A stretch of DNA of 64,000 nt, from contig CM040128.1 in the NCBI GenBank assembly GCA_022559845.1, positions 177,746,413 to 177,810,412 of the forward strand. The letters are read 5' to 3'. Shown here one piece after another: positions 54,388-63,274 of the stretch. A program made the position numbers and the translations under genes. Under the pieces are notes generated by a model. The model was not told the DNA's origin and ran no database searches. It saw only the letters and a list, made by a program, of their open reading frames with translations. This DNA comes from Amorphophallus konjac. Lineage: Eukaryota; Streptophyta; Magnoliopsida; Alismatales; Araceae. Each line of letters begins with the position of its first letter. Within the stretch, counting starts at the first letter, position 1.

Positions 54388-54960
54388 GGCGCCCAGGGCT
54401 TTGGGCGCCCATTTGAAGAAGGCGCCCATTTGAATGGGCGACCATTCCAAACTTGTAAAAAGAAGAAGAAAAAAAAAAGCAGAAAATAAAGAGGCGCCTA
54501 GGTGCCTCGGCGCCCCCTTGAAGAAGGCGCCCAAGCACCTGGGCGCCCCTTTCCAAGACCAGCTGAGAAGAAAAATATTAGAAAAAGAAAAAAAGAAAGA
54601 GGCGCCCATTTGAATGGGTGCCCAATTGAAGAAGGTACCCAGGACCCCAGGCGCCCCTTTGATGGCTCGTAGTTTGAGGCACTTTCGTACAACTCTAGGT
54701 AGCAGTTAAAGTATGAAAATATTGAATAGGCGGCCTACTGAGCAGTCGCCTATTTAACTCGGCAGGTGAAGTGAGGCAGAAAGTGGCGAGAAATCAATTG
54801 AAGAGACGCCCAGGGTACTAGGCGCGCTTTAAAAGGCCCTTAGGCACCCCCTTCTTGGCACAAGTTTTAAGGCGGGAAATCAAATAGAGGAAAATAAAAT
54901 GGGCGACCATTCCCTTAGGCGCCTATTCAGATCTGACGACCAGGGTCCCAGTCGCCTCTT
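54388..54960. repeat. GGCGCC-N10-GGCGCC 22-nt palindrome array
   Basis: About ten units of exactly 22 nt with arms G(G/A)CG(C/A)C and GGCGCC or variants: 54388-54409, 54421-54442, 54493-54514, 54526-54547, then near 54601, 54635, 54729, 54803, 54901 and 54937. Centres differ but often extend the dyad (for example CATTTGAATG). Neighbouring starts are 33 bp apart in two pairs, with an 11-nt spacer ending TTGAAGAA. Open frames across it are artefacts. Confidence 0.92.
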
Positions 54961-55090
54961 CAGCCTGCGTAACTGACGCCTCCGAAGCCTCCATAACAGC
55001 CCCTTGATGCACTCCTTCGATGAATGAGGTTTAATGGGCGAGATTGACTTGCTTTTCAAAGGCTCGAACGTTCAAAGTCCCCCTGTGCAT

Positions 55091-55100
55091 TATAAATAGG
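55091..55100 (+). promoter_or_regulatory. TATA box, Athila/Tat-like LTR
   Basis: TATAAATAGG is a near-consensus plant TATA box, 130 bp downstream of the palindrome array. Transcription would begin near the G run at 55117-55133. Confidence 0.7.
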
Positions 55101-55667
55101 CCACCCGTGAGAGATCGGGGGGGGGGGGGGGGGAGTTAGCTAGTTTTTCCCTTTATCGTTGTTTCAGTTCTTAGCTAGTTTTAATTTGTAGTCTTTAGTT
55201 AAGCTTCCTCTCTTCCTCTATCTCTCCCCATCCTTCAAATTTGTTCTCATCTCCCTAAGGCGGAGTTGCTCCCTCGATCCTCTCACGGCGGCGTTCAACA
55301 CCAAAGCGGGGCGGCGATCAATGGCTCGGCACGGCGTGGACGGCGTCACTCTTCCGATTCCTCGACTCATTTCTTCCCTTGCTCTTTTAATTTCAAGTTG
55401 TACTTTTAATTTTCATAGTTGTACTTTTATTTTCATAGCAATAAAATTCATTTTGGCAAATTATGTACTTTCTCTCTCTTCTCTCTTCTCCAAATTTTTC
55501 TTCTCAACCACTCTCAATTTCTTTAGTTAGATAATTTCCCATGCATGTTGATTTTTTATTTTTTGTACAAACACACTCTAAGATGATTCTTTCTCAAATA
55601 TAAGAATTTTCCAACGGGCTTTAAAATTAAAAATATTTTCTCCTCGTGGGATTGACCCGCTATTCAC

Positions 55668-56014
55668 CACTTTACTCGTATTTTTAAATCTATTTAAGTG
55701 AGTGACTGGGGTTAATAATTTTAAAATTATGTGTGGCACGGCATATTTTAAACGACATTTGTCGGAGCGCATCAAGTTTTTGACCAAAACTTGATGGGCT
55801 TCGACAAATGTCATTTAAAATATGCCGTCAAAAACTTGATGCACTCCGACAAATGTCATTTAAAATATGCCGTGCCACACACAATTTCAAAATTATTAAC
55901 CGCACTCACTCACTTAAATAGATTTAAAAATATGAGTAAAGTGGTGAATAACAGTTAATAATTTTGAAATTGTGTGGCATGGCATATTTTAAAAGACATT
56001 TGTCGGAGTGCATC
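55668..56014. repeat. LTR terminus repeated in alternating orientation (+,-,-,+)
   Basis: A segment ending GACATTTGTCGGAG(T/C)GCATCAAG occurs four times: plus at 55668-55787, minus (partial) at 55789-55830, minus at 55828-55952, plus at 55953-56014 and on to the PBS. The long plus and minus arms pair over about 120 bp with few mismatches and could form one large hairpin. Shared words include CATATTTTAAA and AATAATTTT(A/G)AAAT. Confidence 0.88.
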
Positions 56015-56021
56015 AAGTTTT

Positions 56022-56040
56022 TGGCACCGTTGTCGGGGAG
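56022..56040 (+). promoter_or_regulatory. Primer-binding site, tRNA-Asp type (Athila/Tat-like)
   Basis: TGGCACCGTTGTCGGGGAG follows the LTR end after a short spacer. Athila/Tat elements use TGGCGCCGTTGCCGGGGA; two C/T or G/A differences are present here. Confidence 0.88.
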
Positions 56041-56527
56041 GAAATTATTTTTTTTATTAAAAATCCTTGTGTTTGATGTATATATGTGAATACTAATTTT
56101 TCTATTTTTATTTTGTAAGAAAAATAAAAAATCAAAAACTCATAAAAATTCAGACCCGAAAATCCCATAAAATAAACTGTCACAGAAAGCGTCGTTGAAA
56201 GTCAAAACTGTAGCAGAAAAGTTAGAATTCAAAAAATCCCGAAAATTTAAACGTCGCTAAAGGTCAGTACACACAGGTAAAGGTCATGTTCTGTTTATTT
56301 CTGAAAAATTCTGAAAAAAAATCTAAAAAATTCCTGAAAAATCTATAAAAATCAGAAAACACAAAAACATCATTTTAGGCTTCATCTTCTAATAAATTTG
56401 CATGTTCTTTATTATTTTTAGTTTATAACTTCTTGCATTCATCCCATATTGAAAAATCCAAAAAAAAAAATATCTGAAAAAAAAATCAGAAAACAGACAA
56501 TCATAAAAAAAAATTTGGTCTCATGCT
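56041..56527 (+). other. Athila/Tat-like leader, noncoding
   Basis: A-rich untranslated leader typical of this group, with repeated TCTGAAAAA and AAATCAGAAAA words. No open frame of note. It is cut at 56528 by the Sirevirus-like LTR; the rest of this element is not in the window. Confidence 0.6.
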
Positions 56528-56784
56528 TGTTGTGTCCCTGTAGTTTGAAGTTTTGATGATGACAAATATTATGACTCATTATACAACTACATATATTCTT
56601 TATGATATAATTTTGATGGATTCATTACTAATCTCATCATCTTTATATAGCAGTATGAAGATATGTCAGAACAGGTTCTGAGAATGACTCAAAGTACTGG
56701 CTATTCAAAAAGGTGGCAAAAAGTCAATGCTAATGACCAGTCAAAAAGGTGACAAAAGGTCAACGCCAGTTAGCCATTGCATTG

Positions 56785-58135
56785 AAGCTTACAGGTCAGT
56801 ACATATATCGTTTGCCTTATCAGGTAAGGTCAATGCTCATTTTCAGCTTGGTCATATAAGATCAATGCATGTTCCATATGTTACTTAGCTCAGGTCTGTG
56901 CACATTTACTGTAGCACTACATAAGGTCGATGCATGTTATTCTGTATAGAAGGTCGATGCATGTTCAGGCCTTAGTCATATAAAGTCAATGCACACACTG
57001 TTCAAGTCTGTGCACATCATGCCTGCGCAGAATGCAAGGTCGGTGCATGTCTGTGTCACCAACATAAGGTCGGTGCATCTTCTGCTACATGCATATAAAG
57101 CCCAAGTACATTTGCTTTCCAGGTCGGTGCACAATTGCATGCTCACTTAGAAGGTCAGTGCAACATTTCCCTATACTGCATTGCCAAGGTCGTTGCATAC
57201 TTTGTTAGACTCATATAAGGTGCACAATTAGTTTTCATGCATAAAGGTCGGTGTACACTCGCCTTGTGTCTATACAAGGTCGGTGCATATTTGCTTTGTA
57301 TGTCTGAATATAAGGTCAGTGCATATTCACTCATATAGCATACAAAGTCGATGCACGTTCCTGTAGCTTGCTCATATAGGTCGGTGCATGTTTAGATTAC
57401 TGCATTAAGGTTGATGCACCTTTTTAGCTAGTGCATATAAGGTCAGTGCATATTCATGTATATGGAAGACCAAGGTCGGTGCACATCCCATGTGTGCAAG
57501 ACCAAGGTCGGTGCATCATCTGCATTATGCTTGCATATAGTCGGTGCACGTTTCTGTAGAAACACATATAAGGTTGGTGCTGGTTTTGCACACTTACACC
57601 TCAAGGTCTATGCACATTTGGTTTCAGGTCTGCGCACACTTGGTTTCAACATATTAAGGTCTGTGCATCTTTTCTAATTTGACATGCAAAGGTCAATGCA
57701 TATTGCTGAAAGTCTGTGCATATATGGGAATTAAGGTCCGAGCACATATGAAAGGCACGATACAAGGTATTGATTTCAAAGGCTCAAGGTCGGTGCAATC
57801 CTTCTCAAGCCCAGAGGAGGTCGGTGCACATCTGCTACAAAGTCGGTGCACATTTTGTTTGAATGCAACAAGGTCGGTGCAGGATTGCCTTCATGTAATG
57901 CAAGGTCGGTGCAATCTTTCTCAAGCACAGAGGAAGGTCGGTGCAATCTCTTCACAAGCACTGTGAAGGTCTGAGCACACAGTAAGGTCTGTGCAACATA
58001 GCAGCCAAGGTCTGTGCAACCCCTTCTTCAACACACTGAGGTCGCTACATGTCCTGCCTTCAACGCATGCAAGGTCGGTGCAAGCTGTATGCTAGCACCG
58101 TGCAGGTCTGAGCATACAGCAACAAGGTCTAAGAA
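56785..58135 (+). repeat. AAGGTCGGTGCA array, about 45 copies
   Basis: By eye about 45 copies of A(A)GGTC(G/A/T)(G/A)TGCA are spread over 1.35 kb, all in one orientation, on average 30 bp apart. The core GGTC and TGCA are best kept and the two central bases vary. Spacers are unrelated, though CATATAA often precedes the word. The array ends about 215 bp upstream of the TATA box. Short frames such as 57456-57966 are by-products. Confidence 0.93.
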
Positions 58136-58349
58136 TATTCAAGTATAAGGATTAAAGCAGCACATGATGTCGAACTAAGAACATGCACTTGTTCCAAGAA
58201 ATGGGGGGATAATGGCACATGGACCCAGGGAGCGAATGATGGGCACGTGATCCAAGGCATTATGACAGAGAAACATTCTCATCCCTGTCACATGGACCAA
58301 TGGGGTTTCAGTAGGTTTTATCTGCCACATCCATATGGTGCCTCTGTCC

Positions 58350-58359
58350 TATATAAGGA
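58350..58359 (+). promoter_or_regulatory. TATA box, Sirevirus-like LTR
   Basis: CTATATAAGG in the LTR downstream of the GGTCGGTGCA array, followed by a GA-rich leader. Confidence 0.65.
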
Positions 58360-58849
58360 TACCCAGCTCTTCGAAGAAGCTTGCTGAGCACCGCGAAAGC
58401 TGCCGCGGAGAGAAAGCCAAAAAGCTATGGAGAGAAGAGAAGGATAGAAAAAGGGGCAACTAGAAGAACACAGAGAGAGGGCAGATAGAGCAAGGAAGCT
58501 CGAAGAGAGAGAGAGATTAGAAGCAGTCTGAGAGAGCAGAAAAGAAGAAATCTGAGAAGAAAACAGAGTGACGTAATTCAGCAAAAATCTGAGAGAAATT
58601 AAGAAGAGTGTGAGTCCAAGAGTGAAAAGTGATCGTGAGATAGTGAAGAAGAGGGATCTCGAGAGAAGAGATTGTGAAGCAATTGAAGCAGTTCTTGATG
58701 ATTTATTTCCATTGTGTCCTTTGGATCAGATCCAAGGCACAGCGCTCCTGCGTGAGCATTTCGATTTGATTTTACTGTCAGCTTTCCGATGCTGAACTTC
58801 TTGATTTTCTATTTTCATTTTTCATCCTTTTTCTAAGCTGTGTATCAGT

Positions 58850-59010
58850 AGAGGCTAAACTGTAAGGCCCATCGGATCAAGCTATTAGGCAGTAGTGGCG
58901 AAGCTGTATTGCCCAGCAGTCAAGCTGTTAGTCAGCAGTTAAGCAAGATGTAAAGCTCAGCTATTGTTGGCAAGCTGTGAGGCCGAGCCGTTCAAGCTAT
59001 TTGGCAGCAG
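58850..59010 (+). repeat. Degenerate AAGCTGT-AGGC-AGCAGT repeats in LTR leader
   Basis: About six imperfect copies of an approximately 28-nt unit (CAAGCT(G/A)T(T/G)AGGC..AGCAGT) follow the TATA box by 500 bp. They lie in the transcribed part of the LTR. Confidence 0.65.
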
Positions 59011-59409
59011 AATCCACACTCTGGTTGGAGTGTGGGGTGGATGTCGGTCCTGAGGACTGAACCACCTAGAAAGATCTTGTGTACTGTGGTTTACTTTCTA
59101 ATTCGTCAACCGTTAGATGTATACTAGGCACGTTCCTATCTACGGTTCTGACTGAATGGATTTAGTGTACACGCATGCCTGATTTGGTTTAGTCAACAAT
59201 ATAGACTTGCTTAGGAGTCTGCACTTTTAGAGTTCATCTGTTCGACTAAGTGTATCATTGGTTTTCATATTCTACAGAGCTTAATTGCTTTTAATTCCGC
59301 ATAAGTTTAAAAGTCTTTAGTTTAAGTTTTAAATTGATTAAGTTTTTAGAAGGAGATTCATTCACCCCCCCTCTGAATCTTGTTTGCACCATCTCATAGT
59401 TCTAACAAT

Positions 59410-59421
59410 TGGTATCAGAGC
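59410..59421 (+). promoter_or_regulatory. Primer-binding site, Sirevirus-like element
   Basis: TGGTATCAGAGC, a perfect initiator tRNA-Met complement, 2 nt after the LTR end CTAACA. Confidence 0.95.
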
Positions 59422-59511
59422 GGGTCTCTGATTCTCCAGATCCAACGATCTGCAGAGGATCCTGCTATCTTGTTTTGGTGCATTGCTTTGATCTGGTTGC
59501 TAATTGTCATT

Positions 59512-59750
59512 ATGTATCTTCCTTTAATCTTTGATGATTCTAACTTTAGCAGTTGGCTAGGCGGCCTATGTGTCTACATGAACTCCATTAATCCTAATTT
59601 ATGGAGTCTTGTATCTAATGGGCCACATGAACTGCCTCATGATCAGATCAAGTGGTCTAATGAGGATAGACTAAAGAACCGTGATAATCTCACAATTCTT
59701 AATATTCTGAAAACTGCAGTAAATAAAAATTTATTTCCATTTGCTTTCAG
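59512..59750 (+). pseudogene. Gag N-terminal segment, Sirevirus-like
   Basis: From ATG 59512 the frame reads PLIFDDSNFSSWLGGLCVYM, then LWSLVSNGPHELP and IKWSNEDRLKNRD, resembling the start of Sirevirus Gag (a P-x-F-D-G-x-N-Y-x-x-W block followed by an N-G-P block). It then ends out of phase with the next block, at a TTTGCTTTCAG/GTGC sequence that looks like a splice acceptor. The central Gag core expected here is missing, either deleted or rearranged. Confidence 0.7.
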
Positions 59751-60646
59751 GTGCTTCCATGTCTATTTCTGGAAAAGAAATACTGGACAAAGTGATTGCC
59801 AGTCATGAAAAGAAGGAAGAGGAATGCCTCATGGGTAATAGAAGTGATCATAACAATGATCAACAGGAGGAGACAGCATCTCAGGTATGTTCTGGATCCG
59901 AAGAACTATCATTTGATGAATTAGTGAACATGTATGAAGAACTATCTGACAGACATAAGAAACTAAAATCTGAACATAGAAAATTGAAAAAGAAAATTGA
60001 TCAGACTAGTTCTAATGTTTCTTGTGAAAATTGTCTGAAACTAAAACAATCCTTTGATGAGTGCTTGTCTAATGTTCATGCATACAAGAAACAATTATGT
60101 TCATTAAAAGATGAAAACTAAGAACTTAATCTGAAAATTTCTGAACTGGAAGAAAAATTGACTTCAAACACTGATGATCATGTGTTAATCAACGAACTAG
60201 TTCAGAATGAAGAACTAATGAAAGAAAATGAAGAACTGAAGCTGTTGAATTCTGCTATGTCTGAAAGACTACTAACCTTGGAAAAAGGAAAGTGTTCATC
60301 TAATGATGAGTCTAAAAGAGTGAATGCATTGATGCAAGAAATTGAAAGTCATAAAACCATCAATGCTATGTTAAATGAAAAAGTAACAAAATGTGAAGAA
60401 GAATTAGTGAATTCTGAATTGTTCATCACTTCACTCCAAAACGAAATTCATGATTTGAATAATTCATTGTCTAAATTTGCTAAAAGCAAAGAAAAATTGG
60501 GAGATGAAGTGAACACTCAAGGAAAGGGGAGTAGCTATGTTTCTGAAAACAAAAATGTCATTAGGAATCAACTATATTCCACCTTTGTACGAAGTTCAGA
60601 AGGAGATAGCACTTCTAATAATTCTCCACATCAAACTACCTCTTAA
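59751..60646 (+). pseudogene. Coiled-coil region of Gag, Sirevirus-like
   Basis: Two open frames in phase (to 60121, then 60158-60646), separated by one TAA. The first has KEILDKVIASHEKKEEECLM and LSDRHKKLKSEHRKLKKKID, the second NEELMKENEELKLLNSAMSE and EKVTKCEEELVNSELFITSL. Charged heptad-like patterns predict coiled coils. Extended coiled coils between the Gag core and the nucleocapsid are known in Sireviruses. Confidence 0.75.
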
Positions 60647-61579
60647 AGATTCCAAAGAGAAAATAAAAATTAGAAAACTAAGAAAAATCAGCAGCAACCA
60701 CCGAATAGGAAATTCAATAACTTGTATTCTAAAAATTCCCATGTGAAAAAACACCATGATTCTAACAATTTTAATGGTTCTTGTCATTACTGTGGTAAGC
60801 ATGGACATTTCATGAATGAGTGCTTTGTCATGAAAGAAGATGATAGAATGCATGCTAGAAATTTTCGTGACAGAGAACATCCTATTGTTAAAAAGGGAAA
60901 AATATATTGTTTTTACTGTGGGAAAATATGACATGTTGCTGTTCAGTACTGGTCAACTGAAGGTAAGAGTAAATTCCATTCTTATGTTAATCATGTCCAC
61001 CAGCATGTTCTTGATAAGAATAAATCTGCTTTAATAAACCAGCATGTTGTGTGCTTCAAGTGTGGAAAGTTAGGCCATATGGCTAATCATTGCTGGTCAG
61101 CTGGTAAAAGAAGAAATTCTCTTTCTTGTTTTAATTGTGGTAAGAATGGCCATACAGTGGAGCACTGTTGGCATGATCAAGGGAGATATGATAATTTGAA
61201 ATCTGTTACATCACCTACATATCAAAATGCTTCTGATAGAAATAAACATGCTCTTAAAGAAAAATTTCCTGCATGTTTTAAGTGTGGAAAGCTGGGCCAT
61301 AGGGTTGCTAACTGTTGGCTGGATAATCATAAAAGATTAAACTTGCATGTGAAAAACAGAAGCAATCATGTTCATGCACATAAATTCAATTCTCATGTGA
61401 ACATGAAAAATAGTCAGAATTCTTGTTATTACTGTGGCCAGTTTGGACATTCTGTGTCTAACTATTTCATGATTAAATTTGATGATTCTCATGCTCAAAA
61501 ACTGTGGAGAGCACCATTCAGAGGTGCTATTGACCATGGAGGACCCAAGAATTCTTGGGTACCTCAATATGCAAAATGA
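60647..61579 (+). pseudogene. Nucleocapsid with six zinc-knuckle positions, Sirevirus-like Gag end
   Basis: CCHC motifs (C-x2-C-x4-H-x4-C) occur at 60782-60823 (CHYCGKHGHFMNEC), 61052-61093 (CFKCGKLGHMANHC), 61127-61168 (CFNCGKNGHTVEHC) and 61274-61315 (CFKCGKLGHRVANC). Degenerate copies lie at 60908-60949 (a stop inside) and 61424-61465 (last Cys is Tyr). The frame ends GPKNSWVPQYAK and stop. In the next frame LQECLEGK is visible, the family's gag-pol joint. Knuckles bind element RNA. Most copia Gags have one. Confidence 0.88.
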
Positions 61580-62272
61580 GATTCTGTGTTTGCAGGAGTG
61601 CCTTGAAGGGAAATAAAAATAGGGTTAAATAAACCAAGGCATCCAAGTAAGGAAAAACCCCATATCTGCACATTACAGGTTTGTTCATTTGAACTCTTTA
61701 GAAATATTTTTGATAGCTGCATATCATGCTAAATATGATTAGTTAAAACTTTCATGCATACATATTCTTAATTGCTTTGACATGTGCATTGAGATACATG
61801 AGTCTATTCGTTCATATATTGAGCTGTGTGTACTCATACTCATTGGAGATATGTTGAATTCATTTCTCACCTGCATGCATTAATGTTTTGACACTTGGTT
61901 GTACACATAGAGAAGTTTAGAAACTCATGAACTTAGTCTGAATACTCGTGCATACATGTAAATTGCATATGTCAATTTTTTGCATACACATGTGTTTGAC
62001 ATTCAGTCATTGAAAATCTGATACATATAGGACTGCTTTGGCACTACATTGTTATGCATGACCATTATGGTATATCAAATGGTAAGTTACTAAAAGCAGA
62101 TGCAATCTGTCTGGAAGTTCTTACTATGTGAGAGGTGGTCTTTAGACCAAGTCCTCCGCCTAGTACCATGGGTCAATTTACACATAGGGTAGTCCAAGAC
62201 ATTTATGAGCATAATTCATTAAACTCCTTGCAAAATGTTCATTGCATAAATTGCATTCAGAACTTAGTCATT

Positions 62273-62834
62273 CAATGCATAAAGTCAGGGGGAGTCTGTC
62301 AAGATAACTCTTGTGCTTCATGAATAGTTGGCCAGATTAAATCCCTGCATGGCTGTCATGTCACATATAGTGGTTCAATGCATTTAGATAAGGAGAGCTC
62401 ATAAATGCTCATCATTCTTGTTAACAATTGCTATCAATGCATTTAACTAGTGAGAGTCCTTGTATAGCCATACATATGATTAATTGCATAAAATTCATAT
62501 TGAAAAACTCAAAAAGATTGATTCAATGCATATAAACAGGGGGAGCATTTAAATCAAATCTCTTGAATTGAATGGCTATTCATATGTTTCTTAACTGTCT
62601 AAATCGGTCGACCAAAACTGCTTTCTCGGTCAACCGATATCTTTACAGTCTAGCCATACCCTTGTTCATTCTGAAATTTCTGCTCTTCATGTAACCTTCA
62701 TCAACTTTTGGTATCAGTTGGTATGCCTTGTCTCCATTTGGCCTAAACTCACAATTAATAGTTGGTTTCAATGGATTTCACTCATCTTCATCTGATCTAA
62801 AATCATTGTTGTTGCTCCTATAGTTGCTGAGGGG
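62273..62834 (+). repeat. CAATGCAT-GGGGGAG repeats (PPT-like tracts)
   Basis: Copies of TTCAATGCAT followed after 8-12 nt by (A)GGGGGAG or a decayed form start near 62273, 62375, 62430 and 62524. A further GAGGGGGAGC stands at 62826-62834 without the first half. Multiple polypurine tracts upstream of the 3' LTR are a described Sirevirus trait. Confidence 0.7.
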
Positions 62835-63192
62835 GAGCTACGTTGAATTATTCATGTGCTTTCTTTTAATAACTAGACAGTATATGAAAAGGTCTAGCTG
62901 GAAAGATAGGTCAGGCATATCTAGAAGGTTAACTCTTGCGTGAGTAGATCCTTGGATCCAACCTCCGCCAAGTACTATTTCTAGTTGTGACTTTGTTTAT
63001 CAGCTCACCTTGCAATTACATGTGTGTGACTGATTTCTTCTGTCATTTAAGTTTCAAGCTGGTATGACTGAATCTTCTTGTTGCCGAACTTTGAACATTT
63101 GGTATGTTCTCAGGTCATTGATTTCAATTAATCCTCATACCCTCTAAAACATTGACCTAAATTGCTGCACTTCTTATGGTCCTGACTAGAAG

Positions 63193-63274
63193 TGTCGACA
63201 CCATGAGTCGACATCACTTTGAAAGTGTTCTGTTTTATGGAGTTGTGAGCGGATGTCGACACAAAGAGTCTACA
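63193..63274. repeat. Two 21-nt TGTCGACA/(A)GTCGACA units
   Basis: Units at 63193-63213 (TGTCGACA, five bases, AGTCGACA) and 63254-63274 (TGTCGACA, five bases, AGTCTACA) have equal length and similar arms, 61 bp apart. A related dyad with ATCGGT...ACCGAT ends is at 62603-62638. Confidence 0.75.

Larger units (their letters stand above)
54300..56014 (+). mobile_element. Athila/Tat-like (Ty3/gypsy) LTR
   Basis: The right end is set by a PBS of the tRNA-Asp type used by Athila/Tat elements. TATAAATAGG at 55091-55100 gives the promoter, preceded by the GGCGCC array and followed by a 17-nt G run, a TTCCTCT-rich leader and a terminal segment repeated in alternating orientation (55668-56014). The left boundary near 54300 is a guess (TGACAATGAG). 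No second LTR or coding region is in the window because a Sirevirus-like element inserted into the leader at 56528. Confidence 0.75.
56528..59407 (+). repeat. Sirevirus-like 5' LTR
   Basis: 2880 bp, TGTTGTGTCCC...TTCTAACA. It contains the AAGGTCGGTGCA array, TATA-like CTATATAAGG at 58350-58359, a GA-rich leader, a second repeat series at 58850-59010 and a perfect 8-bp hairpin at 59014-59035. The left flanking pentamer is ATGCT (56523-56527); its right partner lies outside the window. Confidence 0.85.

Noticed and set aside
54334..54609. Minus-strand 91-residue frame with Gly-Ala-Pro repeats
   Set aside because: Translation of the GGCGCC palindrome array; no independent support.
56785..58135. 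CRISPR-like array
   Set aside because: The spacing is regular only on average, repeats are short and variable, there is no cas gene, and the DNA is plant nuclear. It is an LTR-internal cis array.
59410..59421. tRNA gene remnant
   Set aside because: Only the 12-nt primer-binding complement is present. The same applies to the other PBS sites, and no cloverleaf is found around them.
60722..61579. Cellular CCHC zinc-knuckle RNA-binding protein
   Set aside because: The upstream PBS, LTR, coiled-coil Gag region and the family gag-pol joint identify it as retrotransposon Gag.
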